A stretch of 64,000 bases of DNA from Aliagarivorans taiwanensis DSM 22990 (GTDB taxonomy: Bacteria > Pseudomonadota > Gammaproteobacteria > Enterobacterales > Celerinatantimonadaceae): NCBI RefSeq assembly GCF_000429505.1, contig NZ_AUBZ01000023.1, forward strand, positions 1 through 64,000, written 5' to 3'. A program made the translations under genes and the position numbers. Positions 1 to 8,767 of this stretch are shown one piece after another (position 1 is the first letter of the stretch; each line of letters starts with the position of its first letter). The notes under the pieces are model-generated. The model worked only from the letters and a program-made list of their open reading frames with translations, searched no databases and had not been told where the DNA came from.

Positions 1-352
<352 letters not shown>

Positions 353-586
353 CATCGATCATTCTTTCTCCTGATGTGTAGCATTTTGCGCTGTAGAAAA
401 AGAGGGGAAGTCTTGCCGATAGCCGCCCTATTCAGCTAGGCCGAAAAAGTTAGCGTAGCAGCCAATCAATCTAGCCTAATACCACCGGTAGAAAAGGAAC
501 GCTCTCACACTTGCAGGCCCTAACCGATGACAATCCCCGACCAACTGCTATCATGGCCGCTGGTTTAACTGCATTCTGAACAACAC

Positions 587-928
587 ATGGCTTACATCCC
601 TAAACAATACGCCAGCTTAGAGCGCGGCTATCGCGAGCAGGCTTTGAAACTCTTTCCTTGGGTATGCGGTCGCTGCACCCGCGAGTTTGTTTACTCCAAC
701 CTGCGCGAGTTAACCGTGCATCACATCGACCATGACCACAGCAATAACCCTGCCGACGGCTCGAACTGGGAGCTGCTGTGCCTGTATTGTCATGATCATG
801 AGCACTCGAAGTACACCGAGGCCAAGCAATATGGCTCTACAGTAAAAGCAGGTGAGGATCTGGAGCGCGAGCAGGCCACCCACAATCCTTTCGCCGACCT
901 AAAAGCACGGATGGCAAAAGGTAAGTAG
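587..928 (+). CDS. yajD: HNH nuclease family protein YajD
   Basis: A 113-residue HNH-type protein matching the YajD family, whose function is not well defined. It has a Cys27-x2-Cys30 pair, the His45-His46 start of the HNH motif (HHIDHDH), Asn60, and a second Cys65-x2-Cys68-His69 zinc half-site. This gives a treble-clef beta-beta-alpha-metal fold with plausible nuclease residues. It appears monocistronic and is followed by a strong hairpin terminator. It is near-full length for the family. Family assignment is firm, but the biological role is unknown. Confidence 0.88.
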   Translation: MAYIPKQYASLERGYREQALKLFPWVCGRCTREFVYSNLRELTVHHIDHDHSNNPADGSNWELLCLYCHDHEHSKYTEAKQYGSTVKAGEDLEREQATHNPFADLKARMAKGK

Positions 929-947
929 CGCCAAACCCAGGAAAAAC

Positions 948-971
948 AAAGGGGCGAACATCGCCCCTTTT
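948..971 (+). terminator. Rho-independent terminator after yajD
   Basis: A 10-bp stem (AAAGGGGCGA / TCGCCCCTTT) with a 3-nt loop is followed by T residues, 20 nt after the yajD stop. Confidence 0.85.
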
Positions 972-1070
972 GATTAATCCCTTCTACCAACTACTGATGG
1001 CCGATGATGACCGCCATTTCGTCCCCTTCGGTATAGGGCCTTCCCCGCAAATCGCGTGAACTTCACTGAC

Positions 1071-2090
1071 TTAACGCTTCCCCATAAAAGGAGACACCAG
1101 AATATGTACCAACCAGTGTAGAAAGATGAGATAAAACAAACCCAACAAGGCCGCAAACCAACCTGCAAATATCGTGCCGCAGCAGCTCACGGCGCGGTCA
1201 AGAGTAGGTTGGCTGTCGTCATAGGTGGGCAAAGGATTGGAGCTGGGGCTGTAACCAAACTCTCTGGTTCCCCAAGCATACCCTGTTACCAAGCTAAATA
1301 ACGCCCCTAAGAACCACGTTACGTAGCTCATTGTCCACCATCCCGTAGCCATGTTAATGGCCACTATGACAAAAAAGCCAACAAGTGCTAAGAATGCGCA
1401 GTCGGGCTTCTCCTTAAACCACTGAGGCTTAACCACACTGATCATCCACAACAGCATGATTAATGAAGCACTAAAGCGAAGTAAGGCTGGCACCTCATCC
1501 AGCGCCCCCCAAGTAAAGATAAAAGCTAAATGTAAGATGGCGATGGCGCTAACAGAGGTCAAGCTCGTACCGAGTAAACTCCATATAGGCTTTCTTGAAC
1601 GGGAGAAGATCAGAACGCCAACCAACAATACGCCAGGAAACAGCCAAAAGCTGTGAACGCCAAGCTCAACGGCAGCGAGCACATAAGCGACATCGAGGTT
1701 GCTTATCACTAAATAGTTAGCAGCTAGCAGTAACAAGCTGAGTACAGCCACTAAGCTATTGAAAGCGAGATTGGAAAGAAAAATTGGGCTGTAGTCTAGC
1801 AGGTACTTGAGTTTGGCTTGCTGCTCATCGTCCAAGCTTTCTTCAAAACTTTGTCGTTGTTCCTCAGTCAGGCTTTCCAAAAAAGGAAGGAGCTGGCGCC
1901 CAGGTAAACGCCCTAAGAAGCGAAGCTGTCTTTCCGGCTCTCGAGAGAGAAATATCTCCTGCTGTTCTGCAAGAGACATTCGAGAAAGCAGCTTTCTAGT
2001 ACGATGCGGCGCAAAGCTGGCTAGAAGATTAGAACGATCTGTCGCGCTCCAATCTTTCCAGCGATTATTGGAAGAATTTGTTTCAGACAT
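1071..2090 (-). CDS. Multi-pass membrane protein of unknown function
   Basis: Not recognised. The ATG at 2090 (MSETNSSNN) is chosen because a TAGGAG ribosome site lies about 7 nt upstream; the frame is open a further 20 codons. About 110 N-terminal residues are hydrophilic and helical. They repeat a pattern of the type L..LP.....FL..L...QR (SLAEQQEIFLS, LGRLPGRQLLPFLESL, LTEEQRQSFEESLDDEQ), loosely like MgtE_N/FliG-type helical repeats. About seven hydrophobic segments follow, from PIFLSNLAFNS to the C-terminal WLVHILV. It stands alone between yajD (convergent) and the AEC permease. The MgtE_N resemblance is only a visual impression, and the C-terminus is not an MgtE channel. Confidence 0.6.
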   Translation of the reverse strand: MSETNSSNNRWKDWSATDRSNLLASFAPHRTRKLLSRMSLAEQQEIFLSREPERQLRFLGRLPGRQLLPFLESLTEEQRQSFEESLDDEQQAKLKYLLDYSPIFLSNLAFNSLVAVLSLLLLAANYLVISNLDVAYVLAAVELGVHSFWLFPGVLLVGVLIFSRSRKPIWSLLGTSLTSVSAIAILHLAFIFTWGALDEVPALLRFSASLIMLLWMISVVKPQWFKEKPDCAFLALVGFFVIVAINMATGWWTMSYVTWFLGALFSLVTGYAWGTREFGYSPSSNPLPTYDDSQPTLDRAVSCCGTIFAGWFAALLGLFYLIFLHWLVHILVSPFMGKR

Positions 2091-2242
2091 CAACTCGCTC
2101 CTAAGAGAGTTTCGTGAATAGATGAAATATCTAGGAGAGATTATTAACAATACCAGAAACCACTACCAATCATCTTTTTATCAGTTAAGCATCACAACAT
2201 TAAGGGCGCGAACCTAAGAAAACCCCAAGCAAGACCCATTAC

Positions 2243-3169
2243 CTAACCCAACACATACCCCAATCCTAAAATCACCGGCCCCGCCACCAAAAAGCTATAC
2301 AACCAACAGGTATTCGCCACATCCTGATCCAGCCGATAAAGCAGCGATGGCACGGTCGCCATAAACCCGGTCGGCATGGCGCTGAGCATCAAGCACACCC
2401 CCGCCAGCAGTCCATCGTAGGCGCCCCATAAGTCAAACACCGTTAGCAGCCCCGCCACAAAGCTGAGTACCAGTAGCGGGCGCAGCACGGACAAGCGCAG
2501 GGCAATCGGTGCCCAGGCTTGATTACCACGGGTGTTAAAGGTCAGCCCCACCGCAAATATCATCAAGATAGCCGACATGGGCACGGTCCAGGGGATCACC
2601 TCGGTAATCCATGCCGGCCGGGGAATGCCGGAAAGGTTTAGAGCAAAGCCAAGGGAAATCACGGTGAGCATCAGTAGGAACAGCGGGTCGCGCCATATTG
2701 AGCGGCGCGCTGGGATATCATCAGCCAGGCTGCTGCGCCGGGCGAAGGGGAAGACCCAGCCAAAGTACATCAGCTCCTCACAGAGCTTGTAGATGGCCAG
2801 TAGCGCCACCCCACTCTCGCCAAACAGTAAGAACACCACCAAGTTGCCGAGCGAGCCCCAGTTGTAGATGGCGGCAATCGGCACCATCGCGCCGGTTTGC
2901 TGGGGACTGAGCTGATAATGGCGCGATAGCGCGAAGGCCAACAATACCCCCACAACCACCGCCATAACGCCAAATAGCGGCAACAGCAGCAGGCTGCGCT
3001 CGATATGCTCGAGCTGCCACAGGGCGTTGAATACGGTAAAAGGGATCAGCACGCCAAGGGAGAAGCGGCTGAGGATTAAACCAATAGACTTACAGCGGGA
3101 CTCGCTCAGCCAACGCTGGCTACCCTGCCCCAAGATAAAACCGATAACCACTACTACCAATATCGGCAT
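2243..3169 (-). CDS. AEC-family permease
   Basis: A 308-residue inner-membrane protein with about ten hydrophobic segments, opening MPILVVVVIGFILGQ. It fits the auxin efflux carrier (AEC) family, whose members move organic anions or small metabolites. The middle conserved GAMVPIAAIYNWGSLGNLVVF stretch and the C-terminal SAMPTGFMATVPSLLYRLD stretch resemble the two crossover regions of that fold. The ATG at 3169 has AAGGA 7 nt upstream and lies 13 nt after the DeoR-type gene, so the two are co-transcribed. The placement suggests uptake or efflux of a metabolite of the adjacent polyol pathway. Substrate unknown. Confidence 0.75.
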   Translation of the reverse strand: MPILVVVVIGFILGQGSQRWLSESRCKSIGLILSRFSLGVLIPFTVFNALWQLEHIERSLLLLPLFGVMAVVVGVLLAFALSRHYQLSPQQTGAMVPIAAIYNWGSLGNLVVFLLFGESGVALLAIYKLCEELMYFGWVFPFARRSSLADDIPARRSIWRDPLFLLMLTVISLGFALNLSGIPRPAWITEVIPWTVPMSAILMIFAVGLTFNTRGNQAWAPIALRLSVLRPLLVLSFVAGLLTVFDLWGAYDGLLAGVCLMLSAMPTGFMATVPSLLYRLDQDVANTCWLYSFLVAGPVILGLGYVLG

Positions 3170-3182
3170 TGTGAGGTCCTTA

Positions 3183-3956
3183 CTACACGGTGATAACGTC
3201 GATCCCCAAGGCTTCGAACTGGGCTTTGGTCTCAGGCGCGATGGCCTTGTCGGTGACTAGGGTATCGATGCGTTGTGCTTCCAGCACGCGGTTAAAGCCA
3301 ATCCGGCCCATCTTGCTGGAGTCTACCACGGCGATGACCTTCTGTACGCACTTGGCCATCACGTCGGTAATCGCATAGCCCTCGTTGAAGGTGGTAATGC
3401 CCTTATCCGGGTCGATGCCATCGGCGCCGACAAACAACACGTCGGCCTGTACGTTCTGCAGGCATTGCTCGGCCTGGTAGCCATGCAGCGATTTGGTTTT
3501 GCTACGGTAGGTGCCGCCGACAATTACCAGCGTCATCTCTGGAGCGTCCATGAGCGCCGATGAGGCCGGTAGATTATTAGTGACCACGGTATAGCCGCCA
3601 CTTTTGGCCAGCTCTGCCGCCACTAAGTGGGTGGTGCTGCCGCTATCGATAATGATTGAATCGCCCTTGGTGACCAGTTCGGCGGCGGCCATGGCGATGC
3701 GCTGTTTGGAGTCTTTGTTGATGTCGTAGCGACTTTCGATGTTCTGTTCTTGCTCTTTTTGCGAGAGCGGTAGCGAGTGCAGTGCTTGGGCACCGCCGAA
3801 GAAGCGTTTCAGTTTACCTTGCTGCTCCAGTAGCTTAAGGTCGGAGCGAAGGGTCACCTCGGAGGTGTCAAACATGCTGGAGAGCTCTTTCACTTCCACC
3901 TGCTCACGCTGGGTTAACAGCTCCAGGATCTTCTCTCTACGCTTTAATGGGTTCAT
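3183..3956 (-). CDS. DeoR/GlpR-family transcriptional repressor
   Basis: A 257-residue DeoR-family regulator. The N-terminal winged helix-turn-helix occupies about residues 1-57 (KRREKILELL, VKELSSMFDTSEVTLRSDLKLLEQQGKLKRFFGGA). The C-terminal DeoR sensor domain follows; such domains bind phosphorylated sugars, and GDSIIIDSGSTT, TNNLPASSAL, VGADGID and DSSKMGR are typical signatures. AGAAGG lies 7 nt before the ATG. It is encoded downstream of the gatD-to-AKR operon and is the likely regulator of it. The repeated CTTTCG sites before gatD/the FGGY kinase and before gatZ resemble the T-rich operators of AgaR/GatR-type DeoR proteins (inference). The effector could be a tagatose or galactitol phosphate. 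Confidence 0.9.
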   Translation of the reverse strand: MNPLKRREKILELLTQREQVEVKELSSMFDTSEVTLRSDLKLLEQQGKLKRFFGGAQALHSLPLSQKEQEQNIESRYDINKDSKQRIAMAAAELVTKGDSIIIDSGSTTHLVAAELAKSGGYTVVTNNLPASSALMDAPEMTLVIVGGTYRSKTKSLHGYQAEQCLQNVQADVLFVGADGIDPDKGITTFNEGYAITDVMAKCVQKVIAVVDSSKMGRIGFNRVLEAQRIDTLVTDKAIAPETKAQFEALGIDVITV

Positions 3957-4069
3957 CTACTAACCTTCTGCAACCAACTCACTGTGTACAATCTATGTCT
4001 GCTCTTTATCTTAAGAGCAGCCTCGGCATTCCCGCCGGATTCTTTCGATTGCCTTCAAATTCCTTGAAA

Positions 4070-4105
4070 GGCAGTTTACCCGATAAGTGATTGAAGTAAA
4101 CTGCC
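4070..4105 (-). terminator. Inverted repeat after the aldo/keto reductase gene; terminator or operator
   Basis: A perfect 10-bp inverted repeat (GGCAGTTTAC at 4070-4079, GTAAACTGCC at 4096-4105) with a 16-nt loop. On the minus strand it lies about 50 nt past the AKR stop and is followed by TTTC. A second imperfect inverted repeat (GCCTTCAA...TTGAAAGGC, about 4050-4071) abuts it. It could terminate the long operon, or serve as a site controlling the deoR-type gene 110 nt further on. The U tract is poor, so the role is uncertain. Confidence 0.45.
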
Positions 4106-4154
4106 ATTTAATGAAAGTATCAATGACAAGACTAGGCGGATTTACGAGGCAGGT

Positions 4155-5174
4155 TCACGAGGCGATAGTGCCATCTAAATCCCACAGGTCTTCCCAGCCT
4201 TTAGAGCCTTCCCACAGGAATACCTGGCCTTTGATCAAACGGTTATTAGCGTCGATCTTGGCCAAATCCTGCATCTCCTGATCGGTGAGCGGGTGCTCGG
4301 TCACGCTGCGCAAATTGGAATAGTACTCGTTCTCTCTCACGGAGAAAGGAATAGGTACGTGGCCGCGCTGCACCGCCCACTTGATACAGATAATTGCCGG
4401 ATGCACGCCCAAGCGCTTGGCCGCAGCCTGCACCACCGGATGCTCGATATCCACCAAGTCCTCGGCGGTCTTATCGCGATCCGGGCGAGTTGGTGAGCCA
4501 ATCGGGCAAAAGCCGATGGGCACGATATCGTTAGTGGTAAGGTAGTCGAACATTGCTTGCTGTTGGAACAGTGGATGACACTCCATCTCGCTCACCGCAG
4601 GCTTTATCGCGGCATCGCGCAGCACCAATTCCAGCTTGGGAATGGTCATATTGGAGGTGCCAATGGCTTTCACCAGCCCCATCTCCACCAGTTGCTCCAT
4701 CTGCCGCCAGGTCTTCATAAAGGCCTCGTGGATGTAGGGCGTGGCATCGGGGCTACGGGAGTCACCATCACAGCCAATCGGGTGGAAGTTAGGGAATGGC
4801 CAGTGCACCAAGTACAGGTCCAGATAGTCCAACTGCAGGTCCTGCAGCGATTGCTTGCAAGAGGCAATCACGTTGTCGTGCTGGTCGTTCCATACCTTGG
4901 AGGTGATGAATAGCTCTTCACGGGGAATCGCAAAATCTTGCTGAGCCCGCACCAATACCTCGCCAATCTGCTGCTCGTTGCCATAGATAGAGGCGCAGTC
5001 GATCAGCCGGTAGCCGGAGCGAAGCGCGCCGTATACCGCCTCAGAGACTTCCTCGGGGCCAAAGCGGTCCGAGCCGAAGGTGCCCATACCGATGGCCGGC
5101 ATCGCTGCGCCAGTGCGAAGTTGTTTGGTGGGAATAAGCGATTGAGCGACCACCATATCTGTTGTTATTGTCAT
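4155..5174 (-). CDS. Aldo/keto reductase of the polyol island
   Basis: A 339-residue NAD(P)H-dependent aldo/keto reductase with a TIM-barrel fold. The catalytic tetrad is visible: Asp and Tyr in DCASIYGNE, Lys in ITSKVWN, and His in LVHWPFPN. The C-terminal IPFSVRENEYYSNL segment matches the cofactor-phosphate-binding region in altered form. A strong GAGGAGG site lies 4 nt before the ATG. It is the last gene of the gatD-gatY-fucU-ABC operon, behind a GC-rich hairpin. In context it probably interconverts an aldose or ketose and its polyol, for example galactose/galactitol or tagatose/galactitol (inference). Family certain, substrate unknown. Confidence 0.85.
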   Translation of the reverse strand: MTITTDMVVAQSLIPTKQLRTGAAMPAIGMGTFGSDRFGPEEVSEAVYGALRSGYRLIDCASIYGNEQQIGEVLVRAQQDFAIPREELFITSKVWNDQHDNVIASCKQSLQDLQLDYLDLYLVHWPFPNFHPIGCDGDSRSPDATPYIHEAFMKTWRQMEQLVEMGLVKAIGTSNMTIPKLELVLRDAAIKPAVSEMECHPLFQQQAMFDYLTTNDIVPIGFCPIGSPTRPDRDKTAEDLVDIEHPVVQAAAKRLGVHPAIICIKWAVQRGHVPIPFSVRENEYYSNLRSVTEHPLTDQEMQDLAKIDANNRLIKGQVFLWEGSKGWEDLWDLDGTIAS

Positions 5175-5187
5175 CTTTCCTCCTCAG

Positions 5188-5206
5188 CCCCCGGCAGTGC
5201 CGGGGG
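5188..5206 (-). promoter_or_regulatory. GC-rich intercistronic hairpin before the AKR gene
   Basis: CCCCCGGC at 5188-5195 pairs with GCCGGGGG at 5199-5206 around a 3-nt loop. It lies between the ABC fusion stop and the AKR ribosome site. There is no U tract, so it is more likely an mRNA stabiliser or expression-tuning element for the abundant binding protein than a full terminator. Confidence 0.55.
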
Positions 5207-5230
5207 AGTCATGACCACTGCAAGTTAGGC

Positions 5231-6187
5231 TTAGTAGAGAACTGCAACCGCTTCTGGGCTATCAATATTGTCTTTAGTCACGTACACCACACCGGTGTCG
5301 ATGTAATCGGCGATCTTCTCACCTTGCAGGATTTTAGCGACGGCTTTCACGCCCTCGTTACCCATGCCGTAGGAAGATTGCACTACCGCGCCGTGCAGCA
5401 CGCCATCGCGAACAAACTGTTGGATGTCGGAGTTACCGTCAAAGGCAACCGCCACAATCTTGCCAGCATAACCACGCTGCTCGATGGCGCGCGCCATGCC
5501 CACTGCGGTAGGTTCGTTAGACCCGAAGATACCCACTAGGTCGCTGTTCGAGGCCAGTACGTCCACGGTTTGGTTAAGCGCGGTGGCCATATCGGCGTTG
5601 GAGTAGAACGGACCAATCACTTCGTAACCCGCCGCTTCGATGGCCTCCTGGAAGCCGCCATCGCGGTCCATGGCCGAGCCTGAGCCGGCAGTAAAGCTCA
5701 TCATGGCAATCTTACCCTTGCGGCCATCCAGCGCGGCAATCATCTGCTCGGCAGCTAGTTTACCGGCAGCGCGATTATCGGTAGACAGGAAGGACTGATG
5801 GTATTTGCCGTCGTCGTTCAGGCCGGAGTCAATCAGCGCTACTGGCACGCCGCGCTCCCAGGCCGCTTTCAGAGCTGGCACTAGCGCGTTCGGGTCAGTT
5901 GGGGCGACCACCAAACCGGCGACACCACGGTTCAGCGCGTTTTGAATCATGTTCACCTGCTCGTCCACGGCGGTCTCGGCAGCCGGGCCCTGGAAGGTGA
6001 CGTTGTACTCACTTAACTCGTTACCTGCATCGGTGGAACCACCGCGTACGTTCTGCCAGAAGTTGGAATTCTCGGTTTTCACCACTACTGCGATTTCCTT
6101 GGCGGCAGCCATGGCGGAGGTACTCCAGCCAAAGGTACTCATACACAAAGCAAGCGTTGCTATCGTAGCTATTTTATTGACTTTCAT
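5231..6187 (-). CDS. Possible separately translated periplasmic sugar-binding protein (internal start)
   Basis: Alternative product of the 5231-7219 frame, starting at the internal ATG at 6187 with AAGGA upstream. It would be a 318-residue RbsB-type binding protein with an N-terminal signal peptide, which is the normal size for the family. Binding proteins usually outnumber permeases, and an independent start would allow that. Internal initiation, co-translational fusion with signal-peptidase cleavage, or both are possible; sequence alone does not decide. Confidence 0.55.
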   Translation of the reverse strand: MKVNKIATIATLALCMSTFGWSTSAMAAAKEIAVVVKTENSNFWQNVRGGSTDAGNELSEYNVTFQGPAAETAVDEQVNMIQNALNRGVAGLVVAPTDPNALVPALKAAWERGVPVALIDSGLNDDGKYHQSFLSTDNRAAGKLAAEQMIAALDGRKGKIAMMSFTAGSGSAMDRDGGFQEAIEAAGYEVIGPFYSNADMATALNQTVDVLASNSDLVGIFGSNEPTAVGMARAIEQRGYAGKIVAVAFDGNSDIQQFVRDGVLHGAVVQSSYGMGNEGVKAVAKILQGEKIADYIDTGVVYVTKDNIDSPEAVAVLY

Positions 6188-7219
6188 GCCTTTTATATCC
6201 TTTTTGGTTTTTTCTGTAGGGTTTTTCGGTTTATTACCAGAGTGCGTCCGATACTGGTCGTACGCGACGGTAGCGACAATCACGCCACCAATAACAATCT
6301 GTTGAACAAAGAAGCTGACGCCGTTCATATTTAGGCCATTACGCAGCACACCGATGATGAACGAGCCAATCACGGCCCCTGCCACGGTGCCCACGCCGCC
6401 CATCAGCGAGGTGCCGCCAACCACAGCCGAGGCAATCGCATCCAGCTCGGCCATCACGCTGCCGTTGGGCTGAGCGGTAACCAGACGGCTGGCGATAATG
6501 ATGCCTGCCAGGCCTGCTAAGGCGCCGGAGGCGGTATACGCGACCATCTTCACCTTGTCGGTATCGATACCCGAGAGGCGGGCTGCTTCTTCGTTGGAGC
6601 CAATGGCATAGAGGTAGCGGCCGATGCGGGTACGCTTGAGCACGAAGGCAAACAGCGCCACCACAATCAGCATCACGATCACCGGATAGGGAATGCCGGC
6701 GAACTTGACCAGCGGGAAGCCGTTCTCGCCGATCTCTACCATGCGAAATAGCGCGCCGTTGCCCAGATAAGAGAAGGACTCGGGCATGCCAGATACGGGC
6801 GCGGCGTTGGTGATATACAGCGCCACACCGCGCGCCATCATCATCATGCCAAGGGTGGCGATAAACGGTGGCAGGCGCAGCTTGGCCACAAACAGGCCGC
6901 TAATCAGGCCACAGCAGCCGCCAGTTAACACGCCCACCAGCATGCCCAGTGGCACCGGCAGACCCGCGTTTACCGCCATCGCGGCAGTCACGCCGGAGAG
7001 GGCCATCACCGAGCCAATCGACAGGTCGATACCGCCGGTGATAATGGTCAGCATCACGCCGATACCGATGATGGTAATGGTGGAGGTTTGCAGCCCCACG
7101 GTCATGATGTTGCTCATGGTCATAAAGTGTTGGCTGGTTAGCGAGAACACCACCAACAGTGCGAACAGGCCGCCCAGCGAGGCAAGCTTTTGCAGCATGG
7201 CTTTTTGTTTTTCACTCAT
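5231..7219 (-). CDS. Sugar ABC transporter permease and periplasmic binding protein in one reading frame
   Basis: A single 662-codon frame joins two proteins that are normally separate. Residues 1 to about 325 are an RbsC-type inner-membrane permease of the ribose/galactoside class (TGGIDLSIGSVMALSG, GGTSLMGGVGTVAGAVIG). After a lysine-rich linker, residues 345-662 form a complete RbsB-type binding protein. This half has its own Sec signal peptide (MKVNKIATIATLALCMS...SAMAAA) and a Peripla_BP_4 fold (NRGVAGLVVAPTDPNAL, STDNRAAGKLAAEQM, GIFGSNEPTAVGMA). No stop separates them. The codon for Met345 (ATG at 6187) has AAGGA 10 nt upstream, so the binding protein could also be translated separately. 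The permease C-terminus is expected in the cytoplasm, so the signal peptide could act as an extra membrane crossing and then be cleaved. GGAGG precedes the ATG at 7219, which overlaps the ATPase stop (TAATG). Confidence 0.88.
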   Translation of the reverse strand: MSEKQKAMLQKLASLGGLFALLVVFSLTSQHFMTMSNIMTVGLQTSTITIIGIGVMLTIITGGIDLSIGSVMALSGVTAAMAVNAGLPVPLGMLVGVLTGGCCGLISGLFVAKLRLPPFIATLGMMMMARGVALYITNAAPVSGMPESFSYLGNGALFRMVEIGENGFPLVKFAGIPYPVIVMLIVVALFAFVLKRTRIGRYLYAIGSNEEAARLSGIDTDKVKMVAYTASGALAGLAGIIIASRLVTAQPNGSVMAELDAIASAVVGGTSLMGGVGTVAGAVIGSFIIGVLRNGLNMNGVSFFVQQIVIGGVIVATVAYDQYRTHSGNKPKNPTEKTKKDIKGMKVNKIATIATLALCMSTFGWSTSAMAAAKEIAVVVKTENSNFWQNVRGGSTDAGNELSEYNVTFQGPAAETAVDEQVNMIQNALNRGVAGLVVAPTDPNALVPALKAAWERGVPVALIDSGLNDDGKYHQSFLSTDNRAAGKLAAEQMIAALDGRKGKIAMMSFTAGSGSAMDRDGGFQEAIEAAGYEVIGPFYSNADMATALNQTVDVLASNSDLVGIFGSNEPTAVGMARAIEQRGYAGKIVAVAFDGNSDIQQFVRDGVLHGAVVQSSYGMGNEGVKAVAKILQGEKIADYIDTGVVYVTKDNIDSPEAVAVLY

Positions 7220-8742
7220 TAGATCGCCTCCTCTAGCTCGGGAAACATGTTCTTCACCCCTGTTGCGTATTGCATAATCTCTTCCTGATTGGTTTCCGGG
7301 GTGTTCAACATCGCTGTCATCTGCCCCTCCTTCATCACAACGACCCGGTCAGACATGCCGAGCACCTCTGGCAACTCGGAGGAAATCATGATTACCCCAA
7401 CTCCTTCGCTGGCCAGTTCATCCAGTAATTGGTAGATCGCGTATTTTGCGCCGACGTCGATACCGCGAGTCGGCTCATCGAAGATCATCACCTTGGCATC
7501 GCGGAACAGCCATTTGCCAATCACCACCTTCTGCTGGTTGCCGCCGGAGAGGTTGTTCACCAGCTGCTCCACCGTGGGGGTTTTGATGGCCATCTTGTCG
7601 ATAAAGGTGTTGGCAGCCTCTACTTCCGCCTTGTGCGATATCACGCCCATGCTGTTGCTCACCTTGTCCATGGAGGCCATGGTGGTGTTCTCGCGGATAC
7701 TCATCTTGACCGCCACACCGTTAAGCTTGCGGTCTTCCGAGAGGTAGGCGACCCCGGCTTTAATGGCATCGGAGGGCTTGCGAATCATCTGCTTCACCCC
7801 ATGCACCAAGATATCGCCTTGGGTTAACTTGTCGGCGCCGAACAAAGCCCGGGCTAGCTCGGTACGCTTGGCACCGACCAGCCCGGTAATCGCTAGGATC
7901 TCGCCCTTGCGCAGGTCAAAGTTCAGCGGCGCGAATACCCCGGCGCGGGCCACGTTCATGGCCGAGAAGATCAGGTCGTCGCAGATCTTTGCTTGCTTGG
8001 CCGGGAAGTGGTTATCGAGGGTACGGCCGACCATCTTGGCGATGATCTCGTCCATGCTAATTTCGTCGAAGCGGTGGTTCGAGACATACTGGCCATCACG
8101 GAAGATGGTGATATGGTCGCAGATCCGCTTCAGCTCGTTCATCCGATGGGAGATGTAGACAATCGCCACGCCCTTGGCGCGCAGTTTGTCCACCAGCTCG
8201 AATAGCGCGTCGATCTCGCGGTCAGTGAGCGCCGAGGTGGGCTCATCCATAATCAGGATTTCCACATCGAAGCTCAGCGACTTGGCGATCTCCACCATCT
8301 GCTGCTTGGCCACCGACAGGGTGTTCACGATGTCGGTGGGCAGCACATCGATGTCGAACATCTTGAGTAGTTCGGCGGCTTTGCGCTGCATGGTGGGGTA
8401 GTCAATCAGTCCGTTCTTGAGCGGCTCGCGAGCAAAGAAGATGTTCTCAGCCACCGACAGATGCGGGATCAGATTCAGCTCTTGGAAGATCATCGAGATC
8501 CCCGCCTGCTGCGCCTCCAGCACCGAGCTAAAGGCCCGCTCCTCACCCTTGTAGGTAATACAGCCTTGGTCGGCCTGGTGCACGCCAATCAGCACCTTCA
8601 TCAGGGTGGATTTGCCGGCCCCGTTCTCGCCCATCAGCGCGTGAACCTCGCCAGCGCGCAACTGAATGTGCACATTGTCGAGCGCCTGAACCCCGGTAAA
8701 GGCCTTGGAGACTCCGCTCATGGTCAGTATTGGACTACTCAT
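7219..8742 (-). CDS. Sugar ABC transporter ATP-binding protein (RbsA/MglA type, double NBD)
   Basis: A 507-residue protein with two fused nucleotide-binding domains, as in RbsA, MglA, XylG and AraG. The first Walker A is GENGAGKST (about residues 38-46), with Walker B at EILIMDEPTSALTD. The second domain has the family's degenerate P-loop (GLVGAKRTELARALFG), the signature LSGGNQQKVVIGKWL and Walker B MIFDEPTRGIDVG. The ATG at 8742 is preferred over the one at 8748 because AAGGA lies 6 nt before it and directly abuts the earlier one. It powers the permease encoded immediately downstream. The substrate is probably a monosaccharide or polyol entering the tagatose-type branch (inference). Confidence 0.92.
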   Translation of the reverse strand: MSSPILTMSGVSKAFTGVQALDNVHIQLRAGEVHALMGENGAGKSTLMKVLIGVHQADQGCITYKGEERAFSSVLEAQQAGISMIFQELNLIPHLSVAENIFFAREPLKNGLIDYPTMQRKAAELLKMFDIDVLPTDIVNTLSVAKQQMVEIAKSLSFDVEILIMDEPTSALTDREIDALFELVDKLRAKGVAIVYISHRMNELKRICDHITIFRDGQYVSNHRFDEISMDEIIAKMVGRTLDNHFPAKQAKICDDLIFSAMNVARAGVFAPLNFDLRKGEILAITGLVGAKRTELARALFGADKLTQGDILVHGVKQMIRKPSDAIKAGVAYLSEDRKLNGVAVKMSIRENTTMASMDKVSNSMGVISHKAEVEAANTFIDKMAIKTPTVEQLVNNLSGGNQQKVVIGKWLFRDAKVMIFDEPTRGIDVGAKYAIYQLLDELASEGVGVIMISSELPEVLGMSDRVVVMKEGQMTAMLNTPETNQEEIMQYATGVKNMFPELEEAI

Positions 8743-8767
8743 GGTCATTCCTTAACTTGCAGCGCGT

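Noticed and set aside
6198-6216. A-rich AAAAAAC heptamer in the permease/binding-protein linker as a programmed frameshift site
   Set aside because: The heptamer is not in the phase needed for -1 slippage in the zero frame, and both halves are already in the same frame, so no frameshift is required.
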